64,000 nt of DNA from Chitinophagales bacterium (lineage in GTDB: Bacteria; Bacteroidota; Bacteroidia; Chitinophagales; BACL12), in NCBI GenBank assembly GCA_020636645.1, contig JACJXO010000005.1, forward strand, positions 1 through 64,000. The letters run 5' to 3'. Below the pieces are notes generated by a model. It was not told where the DNA came from. It saw nothing but the letters and a program-made list of their open reading frames with translations, and made no database searches. Made by a program: the position numbers and the translations under genes. Positions 24,481 to 33,880 of the stretch are shown piece after piece. Within the stretch, counting starts at the first letter, position 1. Each line of letters starts with the position of its first letter.

Positions 24481-25770
24481 ATGAAGATCCCCCGGATACG
24501 AGTACTGATCATGCTGGCGGCCATTGCCATCATTGGCATTGTCATCACCCAGGTTTTCTGGATCCGGAAAGGTCTGCTCATCAACCAGACCAGCTTTGAG
24601 AATGCGGTGGTGGTTACTCTTGATCGGATTGCCAATAACATCTGGTTAAAGCCTGACATTCCTGTTGGCGACAGACCGCAGGTGATACGGATTTCTCCGA
24701 GGTCATACCTGGTGCAGATGAACATGCCTATTGACCTTAATTATCTGGACAACCAGCTGCGTGGCGAATTTACCAACCCGTTTCACAAGATCGACTTTAC
24801 GTACGAAGTATTTGAGCACAGCACGGATATGATGGTGTTCAGTGATTCGGTATATGTAGAACTGGCTGATGATGACTTTCATGAAGCAAGGTACCTGCCT
24901 AATCTGACCGAATCAGGATACTATTTCAAGGTCAATTTTCCTCAGCGGCCTATTGTACCCAGTATCATGATCACCATCTGGGCAACTGCTATTCTGATCC
25001 TGACTACGGTCATCATATTCTTTACCTACTCTTTGGTGGTCATTGTGAGACAGCAGCGCCTCAGTGATTTCCAGAATGCCTTCATCAACAACCTGGCGCA
25101 TGAATTTAAGACGCCTTTGTCAACCATTGGCATCTCTGCCGGTGTGCTGAAAGAGCCAGAGATCATCCATGATCCCAAAAGGCTGCAGGTTTACAGCAAT
25201 ATCATCGAACTGGAGAACGAGCGGCTGAAAGGACAGGTCAACAAGATCCTGGAACTGGCAAGACTGGAGAATCGTGAGATCATTCTGAGGAAGGAACCCA
25301 TCAACCTTCGTCAGCTGCTGGAAGAGATCGTTCCTCCCTTTATGGTACAGCTGGAGGCCCGGGAAGGAAAATTTCACAAAGAGTGCCCGGACACACCTTG
25401 TGTGGTCACTGCTGACCGGATACACCTGAAGAATGTCATCAATACCCTTCTGGATAATGCCCTGAAATACAGCGAAGGCACCCCGGAAATTGGCATACGC
25501 ATCCATTGCGGCGAAAAAAACATCTATATACAGGTGATCGATAATGGCATAGGCATTCCCAAGGAATACCACAAGCGGATCTATGAGAAATTCTTCCGCG
25601 TACCTACCGGCGATGTACATAATGTCAAAGGTTTTGGTTTGGGCCTGAGTTATGTCAAGATGATAGCCAAAGCAGCGGGGTGGAAGATCAGCCTGCAAAG
25701 TGAATTAAACAAAGGCAGTACCTTTAGTATAGGTATTCCTGCAAATACACCTATGAATGATGAGCAGTGA
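24481..25770 (+). CDS. Sensor histidine kinase (RprX-like)
   Basis: A 429-residue kinase with two membrane helices (about 8-28 and 162-187) around a 130-residue periplasmic sensor region. The phosphorylation site is NLAHEFKTPLSTI, the ATPase has NTLLDNALKYSEG, DNGIGIPKEYHKRIYEKFFRV and GFGLGLSYVKMI. It resembles the RprX kinase of Bacteroides. The following regulator begins within its last codons, so the two are one translational unit. Signal unknown. Confidence 0.93.
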   Translation: MKIPRIRVLIMLAAIAIIGIVITQVFWIRKGLLINQTSFENAVVVTLDRIANNIWLKPDIPVGDRPQVIRISPRSYLVQMNMPIDLNYLDNQLRGEFTNPFHKIDFTYEVFEHSTDMMVFSDSVYVELADDDFHEARYLPNLTESGYYFKVNFPQRPIVPSIMITIWATAILILTTVIIFFTYSLVVIVRQQRLSDFQNAFINNLAHEFKTPLSTIGISAGVLKEPEIIHDPKRLQVYSNIIELENERLKGQVNKILELARLENREIILRKEPINLRQLLEEIVPPFMVQLEAREGKFHKECPDTPCVVTADRIHLKNVINTLLDNALKYSEGTPEIGIRIHCGEKNIYIQVIDNGIGIPKEYHKRIYEKFFRVPTGDVHNVKGFGLGLSYVKMIAKAAGWKISLQSELNKGSTFSIGIPANTPMNDEQ

Positions 25771-26467
25771 CAAGAAGTATCGGATCCTCTATGTCGAAGA
25801 CGACGAACACCTGGGTTTCGTAACCAAAGACAACCTGGAAAAGCGGGGCTATGAGGTGATCATGTGTCAGGATGGTCTGGAAGCCATACAGACCTTTCAG
25901 CAACACCGGTTCGATCTGTGTATATTGGATGTCATGCTGCCAAAGGTTGATGGATTCACCGTAGCACAGAAGATCCGCGACAAAGACACCCATGTGCCGG
26001 TGCTCTTTCTTACAGCCAAATCATTGCTGGAAGATAAGATCCAGGGCTTTCAGCTGGGAGGCGATGACTATATCACCAAGCCCTTCAGTATAGAAGAACT
26101 CACCTACAAAATAGAAGTGTTCATCAGAAGAAGCCTGGTGCTGAGTGAGAATACCAGCGAAAAGAACATCTTCGAGATCAGCAAATTCTCTTTTGATTTT
26201 AAGGAGCTCAGCCTGACCTCCGGCAAGGAAAAGCATACCCTGACCCTGCGGGAAGCAGAACTGCTCCGCATGTTCTGTCTGAATCTGAATCAGGTGGTCA
26301 AACGTGATGATATCCTCAAACAGGTCTGGGGTGAAGATGATTACTACATAGGCAGAAGCCTTGATGTTTTCGTATCCAGATTGCGCAAATATTTCAGCAG
26401 TGATCCAAGTATCAGCATCGACAACGTGCGCAGTGTTGGTTTCAAACTCAGTGTGTCAGGAGAGTGA
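25757..26467 (+). CDS. OmpR/PhoB-type response regulator (RprY-like)
   Basis: A 236-residue regulator: receiver (5-120) with Asp-Asp in YVEDDEHLGF, phosphoacceptor in CILDVMLPKVDG, Thr in FLTAKSL and Lys in YITKPFSIEEL; winged-helix output (about 135-236) with TLREAELLRMFCLN and GRSLDVFVSRLRKYF. It overlaps the kinase gene by 14 bases (two ATG codons, 25757 and 25760, are usable). This is the partner of that kinase. Confidence 0.95.
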   Translation: MMSSDKKYRILYVEDDEHLGFVTKDNLEKRGYEVIMCQDGLEAIQTFQQHRFDLCILDVMLPKVDGFTVAQKIRDKDTHVPVLFLTAKSLLEDKIQGFQLGGDDYITKPFSIEELTYKIEVFIRRSLVLSENTSEKNIFEISKFSFDFKELSLTSGKEKHTLTLREAELLRMFCLNLNQVVKRDDILKQVWGEDDYYIGRSLDVFVSRLRKYFSSDPSISIDNVRSVGFKLSVSGE

Positions 26468-26638
26468 ATTTTTGAACTCTGGCATTACTGCATTCTCTTC
26501 CTTTTTGTTTTCTTTTAAAAAACTCTTACAGTTGGTTTACAATCCTTTTGCATTGCCTTATGGATCATTAACATTCATCAGGGGGTGCTGCACGTACCTT
26601 AGCATCACCGGTTCAGGTACCGGTAAAGAAGGAAAACT

Positions 26639-27358
26639 GTGGAAGCCCATAAACCGAATACCACCGGCATTGCCATTTTGTATGTAGAAGATGATCCTTC
26701 ATTGGCTATGGTAACTGCTGATGCTTTATCACGTAAAGGATATTCTGTCACTCATTGTAGCAACGGAGTAAAGGCCATCGAAGCATTTCTGAAAGGAGAC
26801 TTTCAGATCTGTATCATGGACGTGCTGTTGCCGGATATTGACGGATACAGCCTGGCAAAAGTTGTTCGTTCTACCAATGAAAGCATACCTATAATTTTTC
26901 TGTCAGGCAGAAATGATGATAAAAACAGGCTCGATGGTTACAGAGCCGGTGGCGATGATTATATCACCAAGCCTTACAGCATTGAGGAACTCATGTACAA
27001 GATCGAGGTGTACTGCAAGCGCAGTGGAGTACAAACGCTTACTATTGCCAACGGTGAAGCGGTTAACCGCATTGGGCAGTATCTCTTCGTGCCTGAGAAT
27101 TTTTCCTTGCTGCACAATGGTAATGAAGTGCGTATGACCTCCAAAGAGACCGCACTGATGTCTTTTCTGATCCGCAACAAGAACAGACTATTGAAAAGAA
27201 GTGAGATCCTGGTGGCTGTGTGGGGCTCCAGTGATGACAGGAGCTCCCGCAGTCTGGATGTATTCGTTTCCAGGTTGCGTAAATACCTGAAAGAAGATGA
27301 GAATGTCAGACTGGAAAGCCATAAAGGCGTGGGCTACAAGTTGTCTGAGCTGGCTTAG
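26639..27358 (+). CDS. Second OmpR/PhoB-type response regulator, no adjacent kinase
   Basis: A 239-residue paralogue of the preceding regulator, with YVEDDPSLAMV, CIMDVLLPDIDG, LSGRNDD (Ser in the Thr position), YITKPYSIEEL and the winged helix TSKETALMSFLI ... RSSRSLDVFVSRLRKYL. The start is a GTG at 26639. It has its own upstream region of 170 bp with a near -7 box, TACCTTAG, at 26595-26602, and a small inverted repeat accgg/ccggt beside it. It may be served by the kinase at 24481, or be an orphan. Its stop overlaps the end of the convergent K+ gene by 4 bases. Confidence 0.93.
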   Translation: MEAHKPNTTGIAILYVEDDPSLAMVTADALSRKGYSVTHCSNGVKAIEAFLKGDFQICIMDVLLPDIDGYSLAKVVRSTNESIPIIFLSGRNDDKNRLDGYRAGGDDYITKPYSIEELMYKIEVYCKRSGVQTLTIANGEAVNRIGQYLFVPENFSLLHNGNEVRMTSKETALMSFLIRNKNRLLKRSEILVAVWGSSDDRSSRSLDVFVSRLRKYLKEDENVRLESHKGVGYKLSELA

Positions 27359-28044
27359 GCGTTGTCTTCAATAAAAGATTTCAGATCGTGAATGTGCCCG
27401 AACAATACCAGGATATCATCACCCTGAATGATGGTATCTGAGTTCACAACACCCACTGCATTTTTGACTGTTTTCTCAAAACCGAAAATACTTTCTTTGC
27501 TTTCTGTGCGAAGTATGGTAATGATGTTCAGCTTGTACTTCTCTCTGATCTCACATTCGCCGATGGTCTTGTCCACATACTTCAATGGCGTTTTCGTTTC
27601 GATGATGTTATACTGGCCGGTGATGTTGAAAGATTCCACCACACCTTTCATGTCCAGTTTCTTGCTCCATCGTTCTGCGGTCTCCTGTTCCGGATGAACC
27701 ACCTCATCTATACCGATGGCTGAGATGACGGTCTCATGCAGCGGACTGATGACCCGGCCGATGATCCTCTTCACCTTGAGTTGTTTGAGCAGGGCGGTGG
27801 TCATGATGGAGGCACCCACATCCTCGCCGATGGCTACGATCACCGCATCGGTGTCTTTCAGGGGCAACGTTTTTAATGCCTGAATATCGGTGGTGTCCAT
27901 TTTCATCACGTGCGTGATCTTGTCTTTCATGGCATCCACTTTGGTCATACTGAGATCCACACCGATCACTTCATGCCCCGAGGTGGTCAGGTTCTCGCCG
28001 ATCCAGGCGCCAAAATTTCCAAGTCCTATGATGATGAATTTCAT
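27355..28044 (-). CDS. ktrA: KtrA/TrkA-type K+ channel regulatory subunit
   Basis: A 229-residue cytoplasmic protein that gates a K+ channel subunit. The RCK_N (TrkA-N) Rossmann domain has IIGLGNFGAWIGENL near the start and an Asp at the end of the second strand (VIGVDLSM), and the RCK_C domain follows from about residue 140. Length fits KtrA rather than the double-length TrkA. The ATG lies 10 bp after the stop of the membrane subunit gene on the same strand, so the two make one unit. Confidence 0.93.
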   Translation of the reverse strand: MKFIIIGLGNFGAWIGENLTTSGHEVIGVDLSMTKVDAMKDKITHVMKMDTTDIQALKTLPLKDTDAVIVAIGEDVGASIMTTALLKQLKVKRIIGRVISPLHETVISAIGIDEVVHPEQETAERWSKKLDMKGVVESFNITGQYNIIETKTPLKYVDKTIGECEIREKYKLNIITILRTESKESIFGFEKTVKNAVGVVNSDTIIQGDDILVLFGHIHDLKSFIEDNA

Positions 28045-28054
28045 ATTGCGTGAT

Positions 28055-29845
28055 TTAGCTGATCATGATGGATTCTGTAGGATAACGATAGTTAAGTGTT
28101 TTCACCTTTCTGAACAACGCTACAAACAAGGTCAGGGTGCCTACCCGGCCAATGAACATGGTCAGAATGATGACCCATTTGGAGGCTGTATTCAGATCGG
28201 CAGTGATGCCCAGCGACAGTCCTACAGTGCTGAAAGCAGAGATGCACTCAAAGATGACCTGGGTGGTGTCCAGTCCGGGTTGTACTACATGCAGCAGAAA
28301 AACCGATAAGCCGATGGCCAGCAGTGATAAGGAGATCACCGCAAAAGCCCGTCGCAGTGAACCGATAGACAATTCTCTTCTGAAGACCTCCACACGGTTC
28401 TTTCCCCTGGCAATGCTGATCACATTCATGACCGTAACGGCAAAGGTCGTGGTCTTGATACCACCGGCTGTAGAGCCCGGCGATCCGCCTATCAGCATCA
28501 GCAGAAAATAGATGAGGATGGTGGCAGGAAGCAATGCACCCATGTCAATGGTATTGAAGCCGGCTGTTCTCGGGGTAACACTGGCAAAGAATGCGGTGAC
28601 CAGTTTTCCGAAGGTGCCGTGTTCTTCCAGTGTATTATGGTATTCCAGCACCAGGTTCATGATGAACCCGAACACCAGCAGAAAGGTGGTGGTGATGATG
28701 ACGAGTTTGGTGTGTACTTCTATGATGCGGGCTTTGTACTGCACCACATTGCGGGTAAACAATTGCTTCGACAGCCTGATGAGCCGGTGCTTCAGATACC
28801 GGAAGAAGTTGAAGATGATGTTGAATCCCAATCCGCCGGTAATGACCAGAAAACTGATGATCAGCAGGAAAGGATAATTGAACCGGTAGTGCACATCATA
28901 CAAACCATCACTTAGCAGAGAAAAGCCCGCATTACAAAAAGCGGAAACAGAATGAAAAACAGAAAACCGTATCATTTCTGAGTGGGAGGGGAACTGTCGT
29001 TCATCCAGGGTGAAATATATGAACACCGCAAACAGTGCCTCTACCAGAAAAGTAAAAACGATCACCCGGACGATGGTCTTGAACACATCGCTGATGCGAT
29101 CCTCATTGAGCATATCTCCGATCATGAGCTGGTTCTGAAAAGACGAACTGGTGCGCAGATAGATGCCGAAAAAGGAAGTAAAGGTCAGGATACCCAGTCC
29201 ACCGGTCTGGATCAGTACCAGGATGATGTTCTGCCCAATGGGCGTGAAGTAAGTGGCCGTATCCACCACTATGAGCCCGGTCACACAAACAGCAGAAGTG
29301 GAAGTGAACAAAGCGTCTGTCAAACCTATGCCCTGATAGGTCGAGTTGGGAAGCAATAACAGTATGGTGCCAATGAGAATGATCAGGACGAAACTGGCCA
29401 GGAAAACCAGGGCCGGGTTCAGGTTGTACCGGGACATATTAAGTGAACCCAGCGACAATTCTGCCAGGAACAGCAGCACCACCAGAGCCACATCTATGAT
29501 GTACAGATCCAGGATCCTGTGAAACAGGCTCTTTTCAGAGAACAATCCAGCTAATGGAAACTGACCCAGCCACAGAAATGCAAAGATGAAGAACAGTGCC
29601 AGTTCCGTTTTTGTGTACTTTACCTTTTTGCGGATCAGCCCTGCATAGTCCACCCGCAGTAACAGCAACATAAAAACAACAAAGAGGAAGTAGTCATAAA
29701 ACCTGACCAGAAGTGCAGCCGTTTCCGGTGTATGTTCAAATCCGAAATCGTAGAGCAGGATGATGACACCTATGACACTTACAAGAGGCAGCAGGAAACC
29801 CGCCAGCCTGCGGAGCGACTTCAGTATTTTGAAAAAACTCTCCAA
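28055..29845 (-). CDS. ktrB: TrkH/KtrB family K+ transporter subunit
   Basis: A 596-residue membrane protein. The first 150 residues add three or so extra helices to the usual KtrB core; then four membrane-pore-membrane repeats follow, with filter-like segments DALFTSTSAVCVTGL, FHSVSAFCNAGFSL, ASVTPRTAGFNTID and ECISAFSTVGLSLG. Glycines of the selectivity filter are at these places. It lies directly upstream of ktrA on the minus strand. Together they take up K+ driven by membrane potential or Na+. Confidence 0.94.
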   Translation of the reverse strand: MESFFKILKSLRRLAGFLLPLVSVIGVIILLYDFGFEHTPETAALLVRFYDYFLFVVFMLLLLRVDYAGLIRKKVKYTKTELALFFIFAFLWLGQFPLAGLFSEKSLFHRILDLYIIDVALVVLLFLAELSLGSLNMSRYNLNPALVFLASFVLIILIGTILLLLPNSTYQGIGLTDALFTSTSAVCVTGLIVVDTATYFTPIGQNIILVLIQTGGLGILTFTSFFGIYLRTSSSFQNQLMIGDMLNEDRISDVFKTIVRVIVFTFLVEALFAVFIYFTLDERQFPSHSEMIRFSVFHSVSAFCNAGFSLLSDGLYDVHYRFNYPFLLIISFLVITGGLGFNIIFNFFRYLKHRLIRLSKQLFTRNVVQYKARIIEVHTKLVIITTTFLLVFGFIMNLVLEYHNTLEEHGTFGKLVTAFFASVTPRTAGFNTIDMGALLPATILIYFLLMLIGGSPGSTAGGIKTTTFAVTVMNVISIARGKNRVEVFRRELSIGSLRRAFAVISLSLLAIGLSVFLLHVVQPGLDTTQVIFECISAFSTVGLSLGITADLNTASKWVIILTMFIGRVGTLTLFVALFRKVKTLNYRYPTESIMIS

Positions 29846-29956
29846 GGGTGCGGTACAAATGTACAGGAAGTAAGGTGATATTTAGGAAATAGTATAGTGA
29901 GCTGACCAAAGCATGCACGGCAGTGCCGTATCTCTGATCAGCCCATTTTTTCCTTC

Positions 29957-31294
29957 CTATACAATTCCCTGTGCCAGCATGGCATCCGCCACCTTCATGA
30001 ATCCGCCAATGTTGGCACCCTTCACATAGTTGATATGGCCTCTTTCTTTTCCGTACTGCAGACAGGTCTTGTGAATATTATGCATGATCTGACGAAGCTC
30101 CTCATCTACCTTTTCTCTGGTCCAGTTCTGGCGTATGCTGTTCTGGCTCATTTCCAGTCCGCTGGTGGCCACTCCACCGGCATTGCTGGCCTTGCCCGGT
30201 GCATACAGCACCTTCGCCTGTTGTAACACATAGATGGCTTCCGGAGTGGATGGCATATTGGCACCTTCGGCCACGCACAGCACACCGTTCTTCACCAGGG
30301 TGGCTGCATCTTTTTCGTTCAGCTCATTCTGGGTGGCACATGGCAGAGCCACATCCACTTTCACACCCCACGGACGCTTCATCGGGAAGAACTCACACTT
30401 ATACCGTTTGGCATATTCTTCTATCCGACCACGGCGCACATTCTTAAGATCCATCAGGTATGCAAGCTTTTCGCGATCGAAGCCATTTTTGTCATAGATA
30501 TAACCTGAACTGTCGCTGGCAGTTACAGCTTTGGCTCCCAGATCCAGGCATTTTTCAATGGCATACTGCGCCACGTTGCCGGAACCACTGATGGCTACGG
30601 TCTTTCCTTTCAGGCTGTCGTTCTTCTGGTTCAGCATTTCTTCTGCGAAATACACACAGCCATAACCGGTAGCCTCCGGACGAATGAGACTTCCACCCCA
30701 TGACTGTCCCTTGCCGGTAAGTACACCGGTGAACTCGTTGCGCAACCGTTTGTATTGCCCGAACAGGAAGCCGATCTCACGTCCACCTACACCGATATCT
30801 CCCGCAGGAATATCCGTGTTCGGTCCGATATGCCTGTACAGTTCTGACATGAAGCTCTGGCAGAAGCGCATTACTTCCATATCACTCTTACCCTTGGGGT
30901 CGAAGTTGGAACCACCCTTTCCACCACCCATCGGCAGGGTAGTGAGGCTGTTCTTGAACACCTGTTCGAAAGCGAGAAATTTCAGGATGCTGAGGTTGAC
31001 CGACGGATGGAAACGAAGTCCGCCCTTATAGGGTCCGATGGCGGTATTCATCTGAATACGGTATCCGCGATTGATCTGTACATCCCCCTTGTCGTCCACC
31101 CAGGGAACCCGGAAAATGATGACACGCTCAGGTTCAGTGATCCTCTCCAGGATGCGTGACTTTTGTATATCAGGATAGTTCGATGTAAAGGGAACGATGA
31201 CTTCGGCTACTTCCAGCACTGCCTGCAGAAATTCCGGTTCGTTGGGGTTGCGATCAGCCACAGATTGCATGAACGCTTTGACCTGTTTGTTCAT
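29957..31294 (-). CDS. gdhA: NADP-type glutamate dehydrogenase
   Basis: A 445-residue enzyme of the hexameric GDH I class: 2-oxoglutarate + NH3 + NADPH to glutamate. The active-site region is PMGGGKGGSNFDPKGKSD, with GGLRFHPSVN before it and the nucleotide-binding GSGNVAQYA later. The start at 31294 gives MNKQVKAFMQSV, matching the family's N-terminus; an upstream in-frame ATG would add 11 residues without similarity. A weak -7-like TACATTCG lies on the minus strand at 31316-31323. Confidence 0.96.
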   Translation of the reverse strand: MNKQVKAFMQSVADRNPNEPEFLQAVLEVAEVIVPFTSNYPDIQKSRILERITEPERVIIFRVPWVDDKGDVQINRGYRIQMNTAIGPYKGGLRFHPSVNLSILKFLAFEQVFKNSLTTLPMGGGKGGSNFDPKGKSDMEVMRFCQSFMSELYRHIGPNTDIPAGDIGVGGREIGFLFGQYKRLRNEFTGVLTGKGQSWGGSLIRPEATGYGCVYFAEEMLNQKNDSLKGKTVAISGSGNVAQYAIEKCLDLGAKAVTASDSSGYIYDKNGFDREKLAYLMDLKNVRRGRIEEYAKRYKCEFFPMKRPWGVKVDVALPCATQNELNEKDAATLVKNGVLCVAEGANMPSTPEAIYVLQQAKVLYAPGKASNAGGVATSGLEMSQNSIRQNWTREKVDEELRQIMHNIHKTCLQYGKERGHINYVKGANIGGFMKVADAMLAQGIV

Positions 31295-31424
31295 AAGGAG
31301 CGATTTTGTCAGTAGCGAATGTAGCAATTATTTGAAACGGGCAAATTGACTTATATCCCTGTTTTTCATGTTGAAAATCCCCTTTCATCCGGCCGGCTAA
31401 GGGAATTATTTGATGGGCACGCTG

Positions 31425-31862
31425 TTACGCCAGTTCAGGCAGGCCCTCCAGCATAGTAAAACTTTGTGCCTCGTGATCAATGGCTGCACAGTAATGAGAA
31501 TGGCCATTGGATATCATCATGAAGGGCACTTTCCATTCCAGGTTGTAGATGGCTGCCTGACGAAAGGTCTGGTCTGTAAGCGGCACATCGGGCGATTTAC
31601 ACTCCACCAGCAGCAAAGGTCTGGCTTCCTGATCGAACAGAAGGATATCAGTGCGTTTTTTCAATCCGTTTACCACCACCTGCTTCTCTACTGCCACTCT
31701 TCCGGCTGGGAAGTGCAGGTCATGCACGAAATAATGCAGCAGATGCTGACGAACCCATTCCTCAGGAGTAAGTGTCACCCATCTGCGTCTGATGATGTCC
31801 CATACCTCTTCTTTTTCGCCACTGCGTGTTCGGATGGAATAGTTGGAAAAATGCAGTTGCAT
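31425..31862 (-). CDS. HsdR_N-like PD-(D/E)XK protein
   Basis: A 145-residue protein resembling the N-terminal nuclease domain of type I restriction R subunits (HsdR_N family), but alone. The PD-(D/E)XK signature is read as KKRTDILLFDQ (Asp) followed by LLLVECKSPDV (Glu-x-Lys). It is divergent from holA with 35 bp between starts, an arrangement frequent in Bacteroidota. No hsdM or hsdS genes are near, so it is not part of a type I system here. Activity is untested. Confidence 0.85.
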   Translation of the reverse strand: MQLHFSNYSIRTRSGEKEEVWDIIRRRWVTLTPEEWVRQHLLHYFVHDLHFPAGRVAVEKQVVVNGLKKRTDILLFDQEARPLLLVECKSPDVPLTDQTFRQAAIYNLEWKVPFMMISNGHSHYCAAIDHEAQSFTMLEGLPELA

Positions 31863-31897
31863 GAACCTGCGAATTTCGGTAAAATTACCGGCTGTTC

Positions 31898-32923
31898 ATG
31901 ACCATCAACGACCTCTATAAAGGACTCAAGGCACGCCAGTTCGTGCCCGTATATCTGCTGCAGGGCGATGAACCCTTCTTCATCGACCGGGCCGTTCGTT
32001 TTTTCGAGACGGAGATCCTGCCGGAAGCCGAACGCTCTTTTAATCTGACCATCTTTTACGGAAAGGACAGTAAAGCGCAGGATATCATAGATACCTGTAT
32101 GCGCTACCCCATGTTCTCAGAACACCAGGTGGTCATCATCAAAGAAGCGAACCAATTGCGTGACCTCGAGAAACTGGAATCTTATTTCGAGCACATCGTA
32201 CCCACTACGATCCTGGTCATCGCCTACAAGAACGGCTCCTATGACAAGCGCAGAAAGGTCTATAAGCTCATCAGCCAGAAGGGCGTAGTGTTCGATTCGA
32301 ACAAGATCTATGACCGTGAACTACCCGCTTTCGTTGACAGACTGCTGAAAGAGAAGAAACTGACCATCGACGACAAGGCCAGCCGCATGCTGGTGGACAG
32401 CATCGGAAATAACCTGGCTGCCATCGTCAATGAGATCGATAAGATCAGTCTGCACCTGCAGGCGGGAGAAAAGGTCACTGCCGATCACATTGAAAAATTC
32501 GTAGGCATCAGCAAGGAGTTCAATGTGTTCGAATTGCAGAACGCACTCCTGGAAAAAGATCACAAAAAGGCCTTCCGCATCCTGCACTTTATGCAGAACA
32601 ATCCCAAGGCTAATCCCATGGTGCTGACCATGTCAAACATCCATGCAGCCTATACCAAACTGTATAAATACATGCATGTCGGTCAGCTAAGCTCCAACGA
32701 ACTGTGGTCAAGATTTCAGATACATTCCTCCAGTCTTGCGTCTTTCAATAAGGCGAAGAAGTTGTATTCCAGAGATGAGGTGGAAGATGTGTTCTCTATC
32801 ATCCTGGAGTACGACCTGCGCTCCAAGGGTTTGTTCAACAGTGGTACAGATGATTTCGGACTGCTTACTGAACTGGTGTACCGGGTATGCCATCCCCGCA
32901 CTACAGCTGGTATTGGAAAATAG
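31898..32923 (+). CDS. holA: DNA polymerase III subunit delta
   Basis: A 341-residue clamp-loader subunit that opens the sliding clamp. N-terminal YLLQGDEPFFIDRAVRFFE, RYPMFSEHQVVIIKEANQL and later ELQNALLEKDHKKAFRIL and LTELVYRVCH are characteristic. Length is normal. The start ATG gives MTINDLYKGLKARQFVPVY. It is convergent with ribF, with 7 bp between stops. Confidence 0.94.
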   Translation: MTINDLYKGLKARQFVPVYLLQGDEPFFIDRAVRFFETEILPEAERSFNLTIFYGKDSKAQDIIDTCMRYPMFSEHQVVIIKEANQLRDLEKLESYFEHIVPTTILVIAYKNGSYDKRRKVYKLISQKGVVFDSNKIYDRELPAFVDRLLKEKKLTIDDKASRMLVDSIGNNLAAIVNEIDKISLHLQAGEKVTADHIEKFVGISKEFNVFELQNALLEKDHKKAFRILHFMQNNPKANPMVLTMSNIHAAYTKLYKYMHVGQLSSNELWSRFQIHSSSLASFNKAKKLYSRDEVEDVFSIILEYDLRSKGLFNSGTDDFGLLTELVYRVCHPRTTAGIGK

Positions 32924-32930
32924 AATTGAT

Positions 32931-33869
32931 TCAGGCGATCTTTTCCAGCAAGGCACGGCTGGCTTGTTCATCTTGCTGCATCGCCGCCATCAGTTCATCT
33001 GCTGATGCAAATTTTTCTTCCCCCCTGATGCGTTCCAGCATCTCCACCCGGAGCCTGTCGCCGTACAGGTCTTTGCTGATATCGAAAATATGTACTTCTA
33101 TTCTGGTGTCCTGACCATCGAAGGTAGGTCGGGTGCCAATGCTCATCATCCCGCCGTATAACCTGACATCTCCCGGCAACTGCACCCGGCAAACATAGAT
33201 GCCATTCCCCGGTATCAGTTTCTGATCATCGCCGGCCAGCAGATTGGCCGTCGGGTATCCCAGTGTTCGGCCAATGCCATCCCCCCGCACCACCACACCG
33301 GAAAAGGTGTACTGATAGCCCAGTAAGGTAGCGGCGGTAGCTACATCTCCTTCCTGTAAATATTTCCGTATGCGGGTGCTGGAAACGGTGATGTCTTCGA
33401 TCTGTTGCTGACCTATCTCTGCCACTTCCACACCGGCAGCCTCCGCCAGTTGACGCAGTAAGTGGATATCACCACTTCTGTCACGACCGAATTTATGATC
33501 ATACCCGATCACGATGCGTTTCGGATGGAATTTAGCAAGCAGAAAATCTTCCACATACCCTGCTGCACTCATCTCACTGAACTCACGGCTGAACGGTACC
33601 ACCACCACATGATCCACGCCAAGCTTTTCCAGCAGCTCCAGTTTTTCCTGGATGGTGCTCAGGCAGAACAGGGTCTGTTCCGGCCGGATGATGTTGCGGG
33701 GATGCGGATGAAAGGTGATGATGATGCTCTCACCCTGCAGGGAACGGGCATCCTCCACAATGCTTTTGATGATGGCCTGGTGTCCGTGATGCACACCGTC
33801 GAAAGTGCCGATGGTGATGACGGCATTCCGAAAATTTGGCAGATGATCCAGGCTGCGGTGTACTTGCAT
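32931..33869 (-). CDS. ribF: Bifunctional riboflavin kinase / FAD synthetase
   Basis: A 312-residue enzyme making FMN and then FAD. The N-terminal adenylyltransferase has GTFDGVHHGH at residues 21-30 and the later SSTRIRKYLQEGDV; the C-terminal kinase domain has VVRGDGIGRTLGYPTANL and DISKDLYGDRLRVEML. The start is taken at MQVHRSLDHLP; the open frame extends 45 codons further but without family similarity. It is last in the ftsX-DUF3098-uppP-truB-ribF unit, 11 bp after truB. Confidence 0.95.
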   Translation of the reverse strand: MQVHRSLDHLPNFRNAVITIGTFDGVHHGHQAIIKSIVEDARSLQGESIIITFHPHPRNIIRPEQTLFCLSTIQEKLELLEKLGVDHVVVVPFSREFSEMSAAGYVEDFLLAKFHPKRIVIGYDHKFGRDRSGDIHLLRQLAEAAGVEVAEIGQQQIEDITVSSTRIRKYLQEGDVATAATLLGYQYTFSGVVVRGDGIGRTLGYPTANLLAGDDQKLIPGNGIYVCRVQLPGDVRLYGGMMSIGTRPTFDGQDTRIEVHIFDISKDLYGDRLRVEMLERIRGEEKFASADELMAAMQQDEQASRALLEKIA

Positions 33870-33880
33870 GTCGGGCAAAA

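Noticed and set aside
31425..31862. Type I restriction system
   Set aside because: Only an HsdR_N-like domain is present; no helicase part, methylase or specificity subunit lies nearby.
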